In this document: positions 36,083 to 44,562 of the stretch, piece by piece
How the letters are laid out: each line of letters opens with the position of its first letter
Position numbering within the stretch: position 1 is the first letter of the stretch
DNA from: Mesonia oceanica
Lineage (GTDB): Bacteria > Bacteroidota > Bacteroidia > Flavobacteriales > Flavobacteriaceae
NCBI RefSeq assembly: GCF_902499555.1
Contig: NZ_CABVMM010000012.1
Coordinates: forward strand, 1-64,000
Reading direction: 5' to 3'
Length of the DNA: 64,000 nt
The notes under the pieces: model-generated
The model's database searches: none
Told to the model about the DNA's origin: nothing
The model's input: the letters and a program-made list of their open reading frames with translations, nothing else
Translations under genes and position numbers: made by a program

Positions 36083-37735
36083 TTATAATCCTATAATTGT
36101 ATAATTTGCAAGTTCTAGATAACTAACTTGAGTGGTAGGCATATTATCAACCCAATCTCTTATTCCATAAGTATCTAAGATATAATCGTCATGGATAGCA
36201 TAAGCAAACTTTTTATCAGTAGATTCATACAAAAGATAGAGAATACCATTATTTGAATTATAAAATTTTTGCATATCACCCTCATTAATATCAAATATGT
36301 TATAATGATTTGTAGTACTATTTTCTAAGAATGGTCTTATTAGATTAATACCCACAACATTTAAATCATAGAAAAATGTTTTATTATCTATTAAAGTATC
36401 GAAATGATTGATAGCATCATTTAAGTCATAATTACCACTTCTAACTTGATTAATTTCTAATACTAAATTACTATTTGAAATAATTAAATTATCATTAAGT
36501 CTAGTTTTTAATACCATTACTGGTGAAACCTTATGATGGTCTATTTGTCTCCAAAATATTTGTATACTAGGAGTATGAAAAATTGAACCTCGATTCAATC
36601 TAATATTTCTTTTAAGATTATCTTCAAATATAAAATCAGATATCGGTACTAAACCTTCATCATTTATATCAATAAGTACGGCTTTATTGGGATCATTTAA
36701 AGAAGCAGCCCAACCTGATAAATTAATATTAATATCATCTATACTTTTAGGCACTGTAAAAGACCCAAAACCATAATCGCCTCCGTAAGTTTTAATTGAT
36801 GAAGAAAATTGAAATATATTATTTTCCTCTGCAATAGAACTACCATTACTATTACCAAAACCAAAATCTACTGAACCTTCAATATCATCAAAGCCATATG
36901 AAGCATTGATTGAATTATCCATAGAAGATTCTTTTGTTTCTACACTTGAATTCTCATTATAAACACCTGTAAATAGGGCATTAGCTCTTCCTCCGGTTAC
37001 ATAATCCGTTAATACAAATTGACCATAATTTTCGATGAATTCTGTAGCTGGACTATTATATAATTCGTCAAGAAAAGAAGAATTCTGATATTGATATTTT
37101 ATTTTATTTAGAGTATTACTACTTATTAATAACCTATATGAGGCATCTTTTATATTTACATTTAGCTCTCCGAAAACTCTTTTATTTTCATTAATAATTT
37201 GTGAAGAAAATGCATTAGTAAACTTATGCTTCGAACCTATGCTAAAAAGTCCTAAATTCAGAGAAAATCCACCAGATATTTTATCTGAGCCTTTACTTTT
37301 TTTATCATACCTACTAAAACTTGAAAATGAGAAACTCTTAGCCTCAAGTGTTCTCAGTGCAATTGAATTATAATAACCAGGATAATCATCAAGAAAACGT
37401 TCAATATCAACTACAGCAAATCGTACGCCGTCAGGATTGCCTATATCTGTCGTAGTTATATCGTAAGATCTACCTAAAAAATACCTTATATCTAAAGTCC
37501 CTGGAACATCAAATGTAACTATATCTGATTTTGGTACTTTATCATTTGATTTAGATAATTTCTTATTTGATAATATTATTGGTTTGTTACTTTTTCTCTT
37601 TCTTAATAATATTGTATCATTACTTAAGCTATTTTGTTGTAACTTTTCTTTAAAATTAAAATCTTCTTCTTTACTACAAGCGCTTAATAAAATTGAACCT
37701 AAAAAGGCTCCCACAATAAATTTGGTAAGTTTCAT
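36083..37735 (-). CDS. MACPF (membrane attack complex/perforin) domain lipoprotein in the B12 operon
   Basis: The protein has 550 residues. The lipobox Cys20 is followed by SKEED (surface-export type). Residues 68-260 carry Bacteroidota MACPF features: YFLGRSYDI near 85-93, FAVVDIERFL, the FSSFSRYDKKSKGS strand region, and the family signature YGQFVLTDYVTGGR (237-250), which matches the Y/WG-x-[TF]-x(4-6)-GG core. The C-terminal ~230 residues have no family I can name. It starts 2 bp after btuB and ends 9 bp before the BtuG-like gene, so the cobalamin riboswitch should control it. MACPF proteins elsewhere form pores or act as antibacterial toxins (BSAP of Bacteroides). A role in B12 uptake or contact competition is open. 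The sequence is noticeably more AT- and Asn-rich than its neighbours. Confidence 0.85.
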   Translation of the reverse strand: MKLTKFIVGAFLGSILLSACSKEEDFNFKEKLQQNSLSNDTILLRKRKSNKPIILSNKKLSKSNDKVPKSDIVTFDVPGTLDIRYFLGRSYDITTTDIGNPDGVRFAVVDIERFLDDYPGYYNSIALRTLEAKSFSFSSFSRYDKKSKGSDKISGGFSLNLGLFSIGSKHKFTNAFSSQIINENKRVFGELNVNIKDASYRLLISSNTLNKIKYQYQNSSFLDELYNSPATEFIENYGQFVLTDYVTGGRANALFTGVYNENSSVETKESSMDNSINASYGFDDIEGSVDFGFGNSNGSSIAEENNIFQFSSSIKTYGGDYGFGSFTVPKSIDDININLSGWAASLNDPNKAVLIDINDEGLVPISDFIFEDNLKRNIRLNRGSIFHTPSIQIFWRQIDHHKVSPVMVLKTRLNDNLIISNSNLVLEINQVRSGNYDLNDAINHFDTLIDNKTFFYDLNVVGINLIRPFLENSTTNHYNIFDINEGDMQKFYNSNNGILYLLYESTDKKFAYAIHDDYILDTYGIRDWVDNMPTTQVSYLELANYTIIGL

Positions 37736-37737
37736 TT

Positions 37738-39564
37738 TTAAAAATTAAGGGTTAAATAAATAGTATAATTAGTTCCGGGCATTCGCCGGTCTTCTACATT
37801 TTGATAATCGGTATTTAAAAGGTTTCTTACTTTACTGCCAAGGATGAAATTTTTAGAGATATGATAGCCCAACCCGGCATTCCATAACCAATAAGCATCT
37901 AAATTATAACGAGCGTTATTATCGCTTCTCGTAAAAACCTCTCCATTATACAAAGCTTGGGTTTCTATAAACACCTCTTGAAATGCATAATAAACAGAAC
38001 CCGTAGCTTTATGATAAGGCACATAAATCAATTGTTTTTCAGTCTTTTTATTTTTTGAAACGGTATAAGCGTTAGTCGCGTTTACAGCCAAGAGGTGTTG
38101 ACCAAATTGCTTTTTAAAATTCAGTAAAAATTCTCCGCCGTAAGTTTCCACTTCATCGATGTTTCTCGGCGTCCAATACCCATCACTTCCCGGTACCCAA
38201 TTAATCATATGCCGAATATCATTGTAATATCCGGTAAATGTGATTTTGAAATTATTGAATTGAAACTCATTTCCCAACTCGTATTGCATGGCTTCTTCTG
38301 CAGCTAAATCAAGGTTTCCCCCTGTTTCCCAATACAAATCGTTATAGGTAGGGATTCTAAAATTTTTAGAAATATTCAGCTTCAACCTATAAAAATCAGT
38401 AAAGCTGTAACCGGTTCCAACACTAAACAGCAACGGACTTTCATAATCGTTCGTGATCTCTTTTCTTGTAGCCAGTTCGTATGACCATTTCTCGTTAACC
38501 AGATGTTTTAACAATAAAGCTGCAGAAGAAATATTACGTTCATTCTGAGGGATACTCGAACCTTTACCATCGGTATATTCGTGGGAAAGAATCGTATTTA
38601 ATTTTATTTTTTCTGAAAAATCATAGGTAAAATCATATTTACCAATTACCGTATTTGCTTCACCAAAAGTGAAAGAATCGGTTTTAATATTTGGGTAATA
38701 CTTATATTCTTCATTCAAATAAGCTAAGCGAACAATTGAGCTAATTTTTCTTCCGCTTACTCCCCACTCCAACAAATTCTTTACACTAACATCTTCATAC
38801 TTCGTTCTGTTTTCAGAAGGTCGTATGAGTGAAAAATGTCGCTCACTTTCAAATACTTCACTATAAAATTTTAAGGTGTTATTTTTATTAAATCGATAAC
38901 CAAAAACTGCGTTTAAACTATTGTTATAAAACTCACCATTTATATTTTTCCGATCAGCATCGATATACTCAAAATCGTTATCAGACTGATTTCTGCTAAA
39001 GGATATTTTAGTACTCCAATTTTTATTGGCTGCAGTTAGCTGGTAACGAGCATCGTAAGTATTAAAACTGCCATACCCTAAATAAATACGGTTGCTAAAC
39101 TCTTTTTCAAAATCTATTTCATTGGTTAAATGTACCGTACCCCCGATTGCTCCAGTGCCGTAAATCACACTACCACCACCGCCACGAACGTTTATCGCAT
39201 CATAACTTCCCGTGTTAATCGTATTAAAATCGGTTTGCCCATTAAATCGCGAGTTAATATTAATTCCGTTCCATAAAACAGCGGTTTGAGAAGCATTGGT
39301 TCCTCTAAATGAAGGTGAAGCCACCATACCCAAGCCATTTTCTTTAAAATAAATAGGCGTATTAAAGTTTAAGGCTGAAATTAAGGAAGGTTTATTTTGA
39401 AGCAATAACGAATCCTGTAAACTCGTCAAAGTTTGTCCGGTTGAAAATTCTTTCAACTTAGGGGGAACCACCATGACTTCTTCCAACACAGTAATTGAAT
39501 CTGTTTGGGAAAATGCCGAGCTCAACATCCCGAAAAATAAAATGTAGCGTATAAAATGTTTCAT
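37738..39564 (-). CDS. btuB: TonB-dependent vitamin B12 receptor (BtuB-like)
   Basis: The protein has 608 residues, the size of BtuB. The signal peptide covers 1-19, and a TonB-box-like segment ITVLEEVMVV follows. The plug domain includes FRGTNASQTAVLWNGININ and GGSVIYGTGAIGGTVHL. About 22 beta-strands follow, ending in the aromatic-terminated strand GTNYTIYLTLNF. It is the first gene after the cobalamin riboswitch, with the downstream gene 2 bp away. Substrate assignment rests on the riboswitch and on the btuFCD genes opposite. Confidence 0.93.
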   Translation of the reverse strand: MKHFIRYILFFGMLSSAFSQTDSITVLEEVMVVPPKLKEFSTGQTLTSLQDSLLLQNKPSLISALNFNTPIYFKENGLGMVASPSFRGTNASQTAVLWNGININSRFNGQTDFNTINTGSYDAINVRGGGGSVIYGTGAIGGTVHLTNEIDFEKEFSNRIYLGYGSFNTYDARYQLTAANKNWSTKISFSRNQSDNDFEYIDADRKNINGEFYNNSLNAVFGYRFNKNNTLKFYSEVFESERHFSLIRPSENRTKYEDVSVKNLLEWGVSGRKISSIVRLAYLNEEYKYYPNIKTDSFTFGEANTVIGKYDFTYDFSEKIKLNTILSHEYTDGKGSSIPQNERNISSAALLLKHLVNEKWSYELATRKEITNDYESPLLFSVGTGYSFTDFYRLKLNISKNFRIPTYNDLYWETGGNLDLAAEEAMQYELGNEFQFNNFKITFTGYYNDIRHMINWVPGSDGYWTPRNIDEVETYGGEFLLNFKKQFGQHLLAVNATNAYTVSKNKKTEKQLIYVPYHKATGSVYYAFQEVFIETQALYNGEVFTRSDNNARYNLDAYWLWNAGLGYHISKNFILGSKVRNLLNTDYQNVEDRRMPGTNYTIYLTLNF

Positions 39565-39567
39565 TCA

Positions 39568-39577
39568 CCAGAGACCT
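39568..39577 (-). promoter_or_regulatory. btuB: Sequence in the btuB leader complementary to the B12 box
   Basis: On the minus strand AGGTCTCTGG lies four bases before the btuB ATG. It can pair with CCAGGAGACCT of the B12 box (39616-39626) with a single bulged base. Such pairing would mask or expose the ribosome-binding region depending on riboswitch state. This is an inference from complementarity only. Confidence 0.4.
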
Positions 39578-39607
39578 TTTACCCGAAAGTCTTTAGATTT
39601 TAGTTAC

Positions 39608-39800
39608 AAACTGGCAGGTCTCCTGGCTCGCGTCTTGTGGTCTTCCTTCCCATCTTTCGACAGTGGATTTTTGAAGTTTTACCACAAGCATCTTTTTACA
39701 GACGAAGCTTACAGTTGCGGGAACAGCTCAGGTTTTTTCGTTAAGAATCACCTGATTCCCTTTTAATGATAACTGAAATATCTTCAGCGATCAACCAATT
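39608..39800 (-). ncRNA. Cobalamin riboswitch controlling the btuB-MACPF-btuG operon
   Basis: Read on the minus strand, conserved blocks appear in the proper order. First comes AAGGGAATCAGGTG (about 39747-39764), then a short hairpin arm (ACCTGAGCTGTTCCCGCAACTGTAAG, key CCCGCAACTGT, near 39709-39735). A variable arm with paired CTTGTGGT/ACCACAAG follows, and last the B12 box AGCCAGGAGACCTGCC (39613-39628). These are the hallmarks of the AdoCbl/cobalamin riboswitch. Its 3' end is 44 bases from btuB. It normally turns expression off when B12 is plentiful. Confidence 0.93.
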
Positions 39801-39888
39801 TCGCTGCGAAAATAAACATTTCTTCAGCATTTTCTAACTTAAATTGAAATAATCTTACTTTTGCAGGCGAAAACCAATTTTTATACTA

Positions 39889-41031
39889 ATGAAAAAAATA
39901 GCCTTTATTTTTGCATTAATTTTACTGTGGAATTGTAAAGAACAACCCAAAAATAATTCAACTGAAACGCAAATTGCTCCCCAAGCTGAAAAAGTTGAAA
40001 TTTCTTATGCTGAAGGATTTAGTATTACCAACTACGACGATTTTAAAATCATAACCGTTAATTCTCCTTGGCCAAATGCTGAAAAAGAATTCACTTATGT
40101 TTTAGCTGAAAAAAATATACAACTTCCAGATACATTACAGTTCGATCAAAAAGTAATCGTTCCTATTCAACATATTGTAGTGACCTCTACTACGCATATT
40201 CCGTCATTAGAGAGTTTAGGACAAGAACATACGCTGATTGGTTTTCCGCATCTCGACTATATTTCTTCTGAAAAAACTAGAAATCTAATTAAAGAAGGAA
40301 AGATTGAGGAAATTGGCGAAAATGAACATATCAATACCGAAGTTCTTTTAAATCTTCATCCGGATGTAGTGATTGGTTTTGCAGTAGAAGGCGGCAACAA
40401 AACTTTTGAAACCGTTAAAAAAAGTGGAATCCCGGTAGTTTACAATGGTGATTGGACAGAAACCGATCCTCTTGGAAAAGCGGAATGGATTAAATTTTTT
40501 GGTGCTTTTTATCATCAAGAAGAAAAAGCCGAACAAATTTTTAATGAAATTGAAGAAGCTTATCTCTCCGCAAAAAAATTAGTTCAACATGTCAAGAAAC
40601 AACCTACTGTTTTAGCCGGATCGATGTATAAAGATATTTGGTATTTACCTTATGGAAATTCTTGGCAAGCCCAATTTATAAAAGAAGCCAAAGCCCATTA
40701 CCTGTATGCCGAAACTACCGGAAATGGAAGTATTTCTGCCGCTTTTGAAAGCGTGCTCGATAAAGCTCAAAATGCAGATTATTGGATAGCACCGGGAAGC
40801 TTTACGAGCTACGAACAAATGCTAAATGCCTCTGAACATTACCAAGAGTTTAAAGCCTTTCAAGAGAAAAAAATCTATAGTTTTGCTGGCATTCGAGGAG
40901 AAACCGGTGGGGTTTTGTATTACGAATTAGCTCCGCAACGGCCTGATTTAGTACTCAAAGATCTTATCAAAATTTTTCACCCTGAACTGCTAACCGATTA
41001 CAAAACCACTTTTTTTAAAGCCTTGGAGTAG
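39889..41031 (+). CDS. btuF: Cobalamin ABC transporter substrate-binding lipoprotein
   Basis: The protein has 380 residues. The lipoprotein signal ends at Cys16 (LLWNCKEQ). A periplasmic-binding-protein fold of the BtuF/FecB class follows: VVTSTTHIPSLESLG, LHPDVVIGFAVEG, GIPVVYNGDWTETDPLGKAEW and FAGIRGETGGVLYYELAPQRPD. It passes B12 from BtuB to BtuCD. It is divergent from the btuB operon and first of the btuF, btuC, btuD series. A gap of 172 bp holding a repeat separates it from btuC. Confidence 0.9.
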   Translation: MKKIAFIFALILLWNCKEQPKNNSTETQIAPQAEKVEISYAEGFSITNYDDFKIITVNSPWPNAEKEFTYVLAEKNIQLPDTLQFDQKVIVPIQHIVVTSTTHIPSLESLGQEHTLIGFPHLDYISSEKTRNLIKEGKIEEIGENEHINTEVLLNLHPDVVIGFAVEGGNKTFETVKKSGIPVVYNGDWTETDPLGKAEWIKFFGAFYHQEEKAEQIFNEIEEAYLSAKKLVQHVKKQPTVLAGSMYKDIWYLPYGNSWQAQFIKEAKAHYLYAETTGNGSISAAFESVLDKAQNADYWIAPGSFTSYEQMLNASEHYQEFKAFQEKKIYSFAGIRGETGGVLYYELAPQRPDLVLKDLIKIFHPELLTDYKTTFFKALE

Positions 41032-41044
41032 AAAGATGTAAGTC

Positions 41045-41145
41045 GTCACCCTGAACCTGCCCGTCCGGCAGGCGGGCTTGATTCAGGGTCTCATTATTCA
41101 TTTTTTTAAAACAGGATGGGATTCTGGATCAAGTCCAGAATGACG
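41045..41145. repeat. Intergenic two-hairpin repeat (GTCA...TGACG type), copy 1
   Basis: GTCACCCTGAA ... TTCAGGGTCTCAT forms one hairpin, with an inner GC-rich palindrome CCTGCCCG/CGGGC-like insert. ATTCTGGA-TCAAG-TCCAGAAT forms a second (41121-41141) ending in TGACG. The same architecture recurs at 43084-43160. These elements are common between flavobacterial genes; the function is unknown. Confidence 0.6.
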
Positions 41146-41203
41146 CTAGTCAAAATTAATACGGTTTATAAATAATAATATCTAAAATATTTACCTTCGT
41201 TAC

Positions 41204-42226
41204 ATGCAAAAAACACGGCTTTATCTTTTATTAGGTTTCCTCTTACTTCTTATGTTACTTTTGGTAAATATAAGTTTAGGTTCGGTAGCTATTCCTTTAA
41301 AAGATATATTGGGTAGTTTTTTTAATACGGAAGTCGAAAAAGAAACTTGGCGCTATATTATTCTTGATTATCGACTCCCTAAAGCGATTACCGCTGTTTT
41401 AGTAGGTTCCGGTTTAGCTCTTAGTGGTCTTTTAATGCAAACATTATTTCGTAATCCTTTAGCAGGCCCTTATGTACTAGGTTTAAGTAGTGGCGCAAGT
41501 TTAGGCGTGGCGATGGTGATTTTAGGCGGAGCGGTTTTTGGCGGAGTTTTTTCTACTTTATTTCTCTCTAAATGGACATTAGTCATTGCCGCGAGTTTAG
41601 GAAGCGTTTTGGTGCTGTTGGCTGTTTTGGCGACTTCATTTCGGGTAAAAGACACGATGGCATTGTTAATTATCGGTTTGATGTTTGCCAGTTTAACTTC
41701 AGCAGTGGTAAGCGTCCTTTCTTATTTTAGTCCGTCAGAATCTTTGCAAAAATATATCTTTTGGTCGTTTGGCAGTTTAGGAAACCTTGCTTGGCAAGAA
41801 GTTTTTATCCTAGCTCTTTTTTGGTTGGTTGGAGTGACGATTTCTATTTTCTGTATCAAGAATTTAAATGCGCTTTTACTAGGTGAAAAATATGCCAAAA
41901 GTTTAGGAACCAACTTAAAACAAAATCGAATTTTAGTCATTCTTGCTACCGGACTTCTAGCAGGAAGCATCACGGCTTTTGCCGGACCTATTGCGTTTAT
42001 TGGTTTAGCAGTTCCGCATTTGGTACGGCAAGTAATTACCAAGAGTAACCACTTGGTTTTATTTCCGGCGGTGGCGTTGGGCGGAGCTATTTTAATGCTT
42101 ATTTGCGACAGTATTGCTCAGCTTCCGGGAAGTAACCTTACTTTACCCATTAACGCCATTACTTCACTAATTGGTGCTCCTGTGGTCATTTGGTTATTGG
42201 TGAGAAAAAAGAAATTGTATTTTTAA
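41204..42226 (+). CDS. btuC: Cobalamin/iron-type ABC transporter permease (FecCD family)
   Basis: The protein has 340 residues with about ten membrane helices. Family motifs are DYRLPKAITAVLVGSGLALSG (positions 51-71; key RLPKAI), MQTLFRNPLAGPYVLGLSSGA, ATGLLAGSITAFAGPIAFIGLAVPHLVR (key AGPIAFIGLAVPH) and PINAITSLIGAPVVIWLL. It forms the BtuC2D2 importer with the next gene, 56 bp on. Assignment to B12 rather than a siderophore rests on the locus. Confidence 0.9.
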   Translation: MQKTRLYLLLGFLLLLMLLLVNISLGSVAIPLKDILGSFFNTEVEKETWRYIILDYRLPKAITAVLVGSGLALSGLLMQTLFRNPLAGPYVLGLSSGASLGVAMVILGGAVFGGVFSTLFLSKWTLVIAASLGSVLVLLAVLATSFRVKDTMALLIIGLMFASLTSAVVSVLSYFSPSESLQKYIFWSFGSLGNLAWQEVFILALFWLVGVTISIFCIKNLNALLLGEKYAKSLGTNLKQNRILVILATGLLAGSITAFAGPIAFIGLAVPHLVRQVITKSNHLVLFPAVALGGAILMLICDSIAQLPGSNLTLPINAITSLIGAPVVIWLLVRKKKLYF

Positions 42227-42282
42227 ACTTTCCGCCTGTGACATCTTTCCTTAAAAGGAAAGGAACTTTTTAAAGCTTTTAT

Positions 42283-43065
42283 ATGAAACAAAAAACGGAA
42301 ACACCCCCTATTCTTCAAGCAAAAGAACTTAGCATTGGCTATTCCGATAAAGTGGTTGTGGAAGGGATATCAGTTGAAATTCATGCGGCAGAATTGGTAG
42401 CAGTCATCGGAATCAACGGATCAGGAAAATCGACACTTCTAAAAACCTTGACCGGTAATTTAAATCCGCTAGCAGGAAAGGTTTTCATTCAGCAGAAAAA
42501 TTTAGAAGCTATTTCAGTTCAAGAACTTTCTGAACTCATTAGTATTGTACTTACAGAGACGCATTTCTCCCAAAATCTTTCGGTAGAAGAATTGGTAGCT
42601 TTAGGCAGACAACCTTACACCAATTGGTTGGGACAACTTTCTAAGGAAGACCAAAAAGCTGTTCAACAGGCTTTACAACTTCTAGAATTAACGGATAAAT
42701 CACAACGAAATTGCGGAAGTTTAAGCGACGGACAGTTACAAAAAGTATTTTTAGCTAGGGCAATTGCACAAGAAACACCGCTTATATTTTTAGATGAACC
42801 CACCACCCATTTAGATTTATACCATAAAATTTTTGTGCTTCAACTCTTAAAAAAACTCACCCGAAAAACACAAAAAGCCATTGTTTTTGCCACCCACGAA
42901 ATTAATTTAGCCTTACAATTATGCGATCAAATTATTTTGGTAAGTAACGGAAAAGTGACTCAAAAAACCCCTGAAGAATTAATTGAAAGCCACCTACTTC
43001 AAGAACTCTTTCCTAAAGATTTGGTCGAGTTTGATCCGTTAAGTAAGAGTTTTAGAGTTTTGTAA
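42283..43065 (+). CDS. btuD: Cobalamin/iron-type ABC transporter ATP-binding protein
   Basis: The protein has 260 residues. Walker A is GINGSGKST (43-51), the Q-loop region is VLTETHFSQN, the signature is SLSDGQLQKVFLARA (LSDGQ variant), Walker B plus D-loop is PLIFLDEPTTHLD, and the switch His is in FATHEIN. It energises the btuC permease. It is last in the btuFCD series. Confidence 0.92.
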   Translation: MKQKTETPPILQAKELSIGYSDKVVVEGISVEIHAAELVAVIGINGSGKSTLLKTLTGNLNPLAGKVFIQQKNLEAISVQELSELISIVLTETHFSQNLSVEELVALGRQPYTNWLGQLSKEDQKAVQQALQLLELTDKSQRNCGSLSDGQLQKVFLARAIAQETPLIFLDEPTTHLDLYHKIFVLQLLKKLTRKTQKAIVFATHEINLALQLCDQIILVSNGKVTQKTPEELIESHLLQELFPKDLVEFDPLSKSFRVL

Positions 43066-43083
43066 ACCTTAATTATAATTAAC

Positions 43084-43160
43084 GTCATGCTGAACTTGTT
43101 TTAGCATCACATTCTACTGAAAGTAAAACAGTGAGATTCCGTGTCAAGCACGGAATAACG
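43084..43160. repeat. Intergenic two-hairpin repeat, copy 2
   Basis: ATGCTGAA ... TTTAGCAT forms the first hairpin. ATTCCGTG-TCAAG-CACGGAAT (43136-43156) forms the second, ending AATAACG. The layout, the TCAAG loop of the second hairpin and the outer GTCA start match copy 1 at 41045, although the stems differ in sequence. Confidence 0.6.
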
Positions 43161-43236
43161 CAAAGCTTTTTAGTTCCCTCCAAACAAATCTCTCCCATTC
43201 TGAAGTAATTTTATGTACATTTGAAAAAAGGCTTTT

Positions 43237-44562
43237 ATGACAGCGTATATCATTTTTGGAGTCATTGCAGTGGTCATGCTTTTCATAGGAATTTTCATTG
43301 GAAAAAGCCTGGGAAAATTGAAACAACAATCTGTTGAAAAAAGCTTGGAAAGTGAAGTTTCCGGTTATCGACTTCAATTAGAAACTTCAGAAAAAAATCT
43401 ACAAGAATTAAAAAATGAACGGGAAAGTTTACGCAGTGAAAAAGACTTTTTTAAAGATGAACTCACCCGTAAAAATGTAGAGTTTGATAACCTCCAGCAG
43501 CGAAATAAAGAACAAAAGCTAGAAGTTGAACAACTACAAGAAAAGTTTCAGAAAGAATTTGAAAATTTAGCCCATAAAATATTCGATCAAAATTCGGAGA
43601 AATTCACCCATCAAAACAAAGAGAATATCCAGCATATTTTGAATCCGCTTCAAGAGAAAATCAAGGTTTTTGAAGAAAAAGTAGAGAAAAACAGCTTGAA
43701 CTCGGTAAAAATCAACGCAGAATTAAGCAAACAGTTACAATTTTTAAATGAACAAAATTTAAAGATCAGTGAGGAAGCTACCAACCTTACCAAGGCTCTA
43801 AAAGGCGATACCAAAATGCAAGGAAACTGGGGAGAAATGGTTTTGGAGCGCGTTTTAGAACGTAGTGGTTTACAAAAAAACAGTGAATATTTTGTACAGC
43901 AAAACTTTAGAACTGAAGAAGGAAAACGCGTCATGCCCGATGTGATTATAGAACTTCCCGGCGATAAGAAAATGATTATTGACTCTAAAGTTTCACTAAA
44001 CGCTTATGAACGCTATGTAAATGAAACGGAAGAGAAGCAAAAACCAATTCATCTTAAAAATCATTTAATTGCTGTAAAAAATCATGTAGAAGAGCTAAGT
44101 AAAAAGAATTACCATCAATTGTATGATATGGAAAGTCCGGACTTTGTACTGTTATTTATCCCAATAGAAGCGGCATTTGCAGTTGCTTCTAACGAATATC
44201 CTCAACTTTACGGTGATGCTTTCGATAAAAATATTATTTTGGTAACGCCTACTACTTTATTGGCGGTTTTAAAAACTATTGATAGTATGTGGCAAAATGA
44301 AAAGCAAAAACAAAACGCTATTGAAATCGCCACACAGGCCGGAGCATTATACGATTCGTTTGTAAATTTAACGGACGAACTGAAGAAAGTAGGCAACCAA
44401 ATTGGGACAGTACAAAATAGCTACGACAAAGCGATGAAAAAACTTACCGGTAAAGGTAATTTAGTAAAACGTGTAGAAAAATTAAAACAACTTGGCGCAA
44501 AAGCCAGCAAACAAATAGACCCAAAATTAATCAATCAATCCATTAACGAACTTGACTCATGA
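43237..44562 (+). CDS. rmuC: DNA recombination protein RmuC
   Basis: The protein has 441 residues. There is an N-terminal membrane helix (about 3-22), a long coiled coil (about 30-200), then the RmuC nuclease-like domain: MQGNWGEMVLERVLERSGL, RVMPDVIIELPGDKKMIIDSKVS (key PDVII and DSK), ESPDFVLLFIPIEAAFAVA and the C-terminal VKRVEKLKQLGAKASK. RmuC limits recombination at inverted repeats; the mechanism is not fully known. Its stop overlaps the next start (ATGA). Confidence 0.95.
   Translation: MTAYIIFGVIAVVMLFIGIFIGKSLGKLKQQSVEKSLESEVSGYRLQLETSEKNLQELKNERESLRSEKDFFKDELTRKNVEFDNLQQRNKEQKLEVEQLQEKFQKEFENLAHKIFDQNSEKFTHQNKENIQHILNPLQEKIKVFEEKVEKNSLNSVKINAELSKQLQFLNEQNLKISEEATNLTKALKGDTKMQGNWGEMVLERVLERSGLQKNSEYFVQQNFRTEEGKRVMPDVIIELPGDKKMIIDSKVSLNAYERYVNETEEKQKPIHLKNHLIAVKNHVEELSKKNYHQLYDMESPDFVLLFIPIEAAFAVASNEYPQLYGDAFDKNIILVTPTTLLAVLKTIDSMWQNEKQKQNAIEIATQAGALYDSFVNLTDELKKVGNQIGTVQNSYDKAMKKLTGKGNLVKRVEKLKQLGAKASKQIDPKLINQSINELDS

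Larger units (their letters stand above)
39565..39888. other. Divergent control region of the B12 locus
   Basis: These 324 bases separate btuB (left) from btuF (right). Most is the minus-strand riboswitch. Toward btuF a -7-like TACTTTTG (39856-39863) probably starts btuF transcription. No second riboswitch faces btuF. Confidence 0.6.

Noticed and set aside
41045..43160. CRISPR-like repeats
   Set aside because: Only two dissimilar hairpin elements 2 kb apart, without regular spacers or cas genes.
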